A DNA stretch of 64,000 nucleotides, taken from NCBI RefSeq assembly GCF_918797505.1, contig NC_092801.1, positions 18,041,731 through 18,105,730 on the forward strand, read 5' to 3'. A program made the position numbers and the translations under genes. A model generated the notes under the pieces. The model worked only from the letters and a program-made list of their open reading frames with translations, was not told the origin of the DNA and searched no databases. This document shows, piece after piece, positions 62,291 through 64,000 of this stretch. This DNA comes from Bemisia tabaci (taxonomy: Eukaryota; Arthropoda; Insecta; Hemiptera; Aleyrodidae). Positions within the stretch are counted from its first letter, which is position 1. Each line of letters starts with the position of its first letter.

Positions 62291-62790
62291 GCCGTGCTAA
62301 GGAAAAACGCCATATGAACCTTCACATTGAAAAAAAAAAAATTCTCGGCGCTTTTACCAAGGTCTGTTGGTACCTTTACCATCTCACTTTTTTACCAATT
62401 ATTGGTAATTTTACCAAGACAGACTGGTAAGCTTACCTAAGAACCGGTATTTTTACTGTTTTTTTTTTTCAGGTAAGAATACCACTCTTATTGGTAATCA
62501 ATTCCTGGTAACTTTGCCATTTTATCTCGGTAATTCTACCACAGTCGATAAAAAATATTGGCGTTTTTACCAAGGTCCAGTAAAATTACCGAGATTTCTC
62601 GGTAAAATTACCAATTCCATAAATGGTAATTTTACCAAGAAAAAACTGGGATCAAAGAGAACCCTGAATTCTTGGTAATTTTACCCTTTTCCTAGTAAAT
62701 ACAATGAGATTTTTTTTCAGTGCGTGCTGAGGAAAAACGCCAAATGAACCTTTAGGCGTTGCCAAATTTCCTCGACCGGTTTTCCTCGAT
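62291..62790. mobile_element. CTGCCGTGCTAAGG-family fragment hosting a GGTAA MITE
   Basis: GCCGTGCTAAGGAAAAACGC then CATATGAACCTTCA stops at the insertion. After it, CGTGCTGAGGAAAAACGCCA and GGCGTTGCCAAATTTCC restart the family's left end. The host had apparently duplicated its own left end in tandem before or during the event. Confidence 0.65.
62325..62722. mobile_element. GGTAA-family MITE, inverted second copy
   Basis: The left end is CATTGAAAAAAAAAAAATTC and the right end GAGATTTTTTTTCAGTG. The flanks are CA and CG, consistent with a CG TSD that lost one base by CpG decay. It is the reverse complement of 18615-19033, with one segment replaced near 62640-62670. Confidence 0.85.
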
Positions 62791-63085
62791 CAAACCGGTT
62801 ATCACGGTCATGTTGATTGTGCTATCAAAATTTCTGTCACAACAACATTCTAACTTTGAAATGTACAGCCAGGTACTATTTTAGATTTTTTACCATTTTT
62901 CTTTTTATCTATCCAACTGAGGGTGGCTGAATTTTCGGCCGAAACGTTTCGGTTTTGTTCGTGAAATTTTAGCCTGGTCACCAGTTTTTTTAAATTTTTT
63001 TTTTATCGTAGGTACATCTTGTCATGAACTGCGGAGCGTCTGTAATATCTCATATCAGAGCTTTCCCGCTTATTTTTTACGCTTG

Positions 63086-63329
63086 CAGGGTGTCTACAAT
63101 TCCGGAATTCCCGGAAAGTCCGGAAATAGTACTGATTTTTTAAGGGCGATCCGAAAGTACAGAAAAAGTGCGGAGACGCCTTAAAAAGGTCCGGAATTTC
63201 CTTTAATTGTTTGTCGTTTTTGTCGCAATTTCAAATTTTTGAAATTTCTCTGATTCCGTCAAATGGAGGTACTGAAAAAGCACTGTAAGAGTACTTATTT
63301 TTGACCAGCCTGTTTCAGTAGACACCTTG
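63086..63329. mobile_element. CAGGGTGTCTAC-type element
   Basis: The ends are CAGGGTGTCTAC and GTAGACACCTTG, with a TCCGGAATTCCCGGAAAGTC body. I could not find a TSD. The family is the same as 17618-17920. Confidence 0.75.
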
Positions 63330-63734
63330 GCTTAGAGACAACTCACTCTAAGATTTTCAGTGCACGAATACAACCTAATCGTCGCTGGTGTGATTTGCAA
63401 AATGTTTGCCGAATTAGCGTATGGTTTTGCTCTTTTTACTGATTATGTTGCGAAACTTACTAAAATAAACCGCTATTTTAGCAATCTCAATATTGCGATT
63501 TTCGCCACCTCATAAATTGCTGTTTTTACAGGATATATTGCGAATGTAGCGCTATTAGTGCGATTATAACAGTTAAAAAAGCTATTTGTACAATTTAATT
63601 TTGCTGAATTAGCAAATTGTGTAAAGCACTGTAAGAGTACTTATTTTTGACCAGCCTGTTTTAGTAGTCACCCCGGCTCGGAAACAACTCACTCTAAGAT
63701 TTTCAGCGCACGAACACAACCTAATCGTCGCTGG
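63279..63734. repeat. 110-bp direct repeat pair spanning an element end
   Basis: AGCACTGTAAGAGTACTTAT through CCTAATCGTCGCTGG at 63279-63388 recurs at 63625-63734 (offset 346) with about ten changes. The first unit contains the right end of the CAGGGTGTCTAC element plus flank, so the duplication came after insertion. The 236 bp between have short GCGATTTTCGCC-type words but no recognised feature. Confidence 0.8.
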
Positions 63735-63968
63735 ACTGTCGGCAAGTCCATCCCTCGGTACTTTATCGTTTAACAGGATAATTACTCGTAGGTCGAGAGA
63801 TCGGCTGCTAACTTTCAGGTGTACCCGCCAAAGCTGCAGCAAAGCTAAAAGCTTTTCCATGTAGACGTCCGTGTCGAAATCGACTTACTCCGCACTCGAG
63901 GGCGGCTCCTCGACTTTTACCCAAATCGTATCACCATCTCGACGGGAGCCTCGGGAAACATGGAGTTA

Positions 63969-63995
63969 CACCGGAAAAAAGGCTTATTTTCAGTG
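63969..63995. mobile_element. 27-bp CACCG micro-element
   Basis: CACCGGAAAAAAGGCTTATT then TTCAGTG, with TA on both sides. It has the two ends of a CACYG MITE and almost nothing between them. Confidence 0.55.
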
Positions 63996-64000
63996 TAGAT

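Overview
The window looks like gene-poor, repeat-saturated nuclear DNA of an arthropod, most likely an insect. The reasons are dozens of small inverted-repeat (MITE-type) DNA transposon relics, many nested; two short interstitial (CCTAA)n tracts, the TTAGG telomere repeat of many insects; a tRNA-like pol III unit; a piece of an arthropod-type LINE reverse transcriptase; and one scaffold gap of exactly 500 N. The overall flavour suggests a sternorrhynchan hemipteran such as a whitefly. That is a hunch from general impression, not something the sequence proves. I found no convincing host protein-coding exon. The open frames present are short, mostly lie inside palindromic repeats, and show no recognisable domain except the LINE fragment.

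Repeat families, named here by their ends. (1) A group with ends starting GGAY or AGAC, an internal AAAGGAAC-like block and a 4-bp target-site duplication (TSD): the GGATTGC family, the GGACGTATTT family and the GGACCGCG family. (2) A group ending CACYG/CRGTG followed by A-rich or T-rich runs, with 2-bp TSDs: the CACTGG-hairpin, GGTAA, CACCG/GTGAAG, CACTGG-CTCTTGG and CACGG families. (3) A TTAA-TSD family ending GGTGATTCGATGG. (4) Elements with 8-bp TSDs: TAGAGTCC (two copies), CAGGGCTGCCG (one copy) and CATAGAGTAC (one copy). (5) A GGGGCCGTTCATAAA family with 3-bp TSDs. (6) Long foldbacks: GGAGATGTTG, TGGACCACTAGAC, CTGCCGTGCTAAGG, GCACAGTGGATCGAG, AGTGGCGTGGCG and GGGCCGATTATTGAA.

Layout. 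1-9 kb: nested MITEs, with a multi-level nest at 2.8-3.9 kb. 9-16 kb: tRNA-like unit, a TAGAGTCC element and a diverged 750-bp tandem duplication. 16-18.5 kb: GC-richer DNA with a 0.5-kb minisatellite. 18.5-28 kb: more MITEs, including a twin-hairpin composite at 20.5-21.5 kb. 28.4-36.4 kb: two apparently identical 4,005-bp direct copies separated by 8 bp. 36-45 kb: further nested MITEs. 45.2-45.7 kb: N gap. 46.9-48.7 kb: a diverged tandem array with no MITE content. 49.3-49.7 kb: an 8-bp-TSD element made almost entirely of TTACTCAC words. 50.3-51.8 kb: a 569-bp-arm foldback fused to a LINE fragment. 53-64 kb: MITEs again, including a tandem duplication in which one unit carries a MITE and the other shows the matching empty site.

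There is no gene network to describe. What the window mainly records is an order of events: insertions into insertions, a recent large tandem duplication, and several small duplications whose breakpoints fall at transposon ends or palindrome centres. All percentages, identity statements and family assignments are by eye. The main doubt is whether the two most striking structures (28.4-36.4 kb and 50.3-51.8 kb) are real or assembly artefacts.
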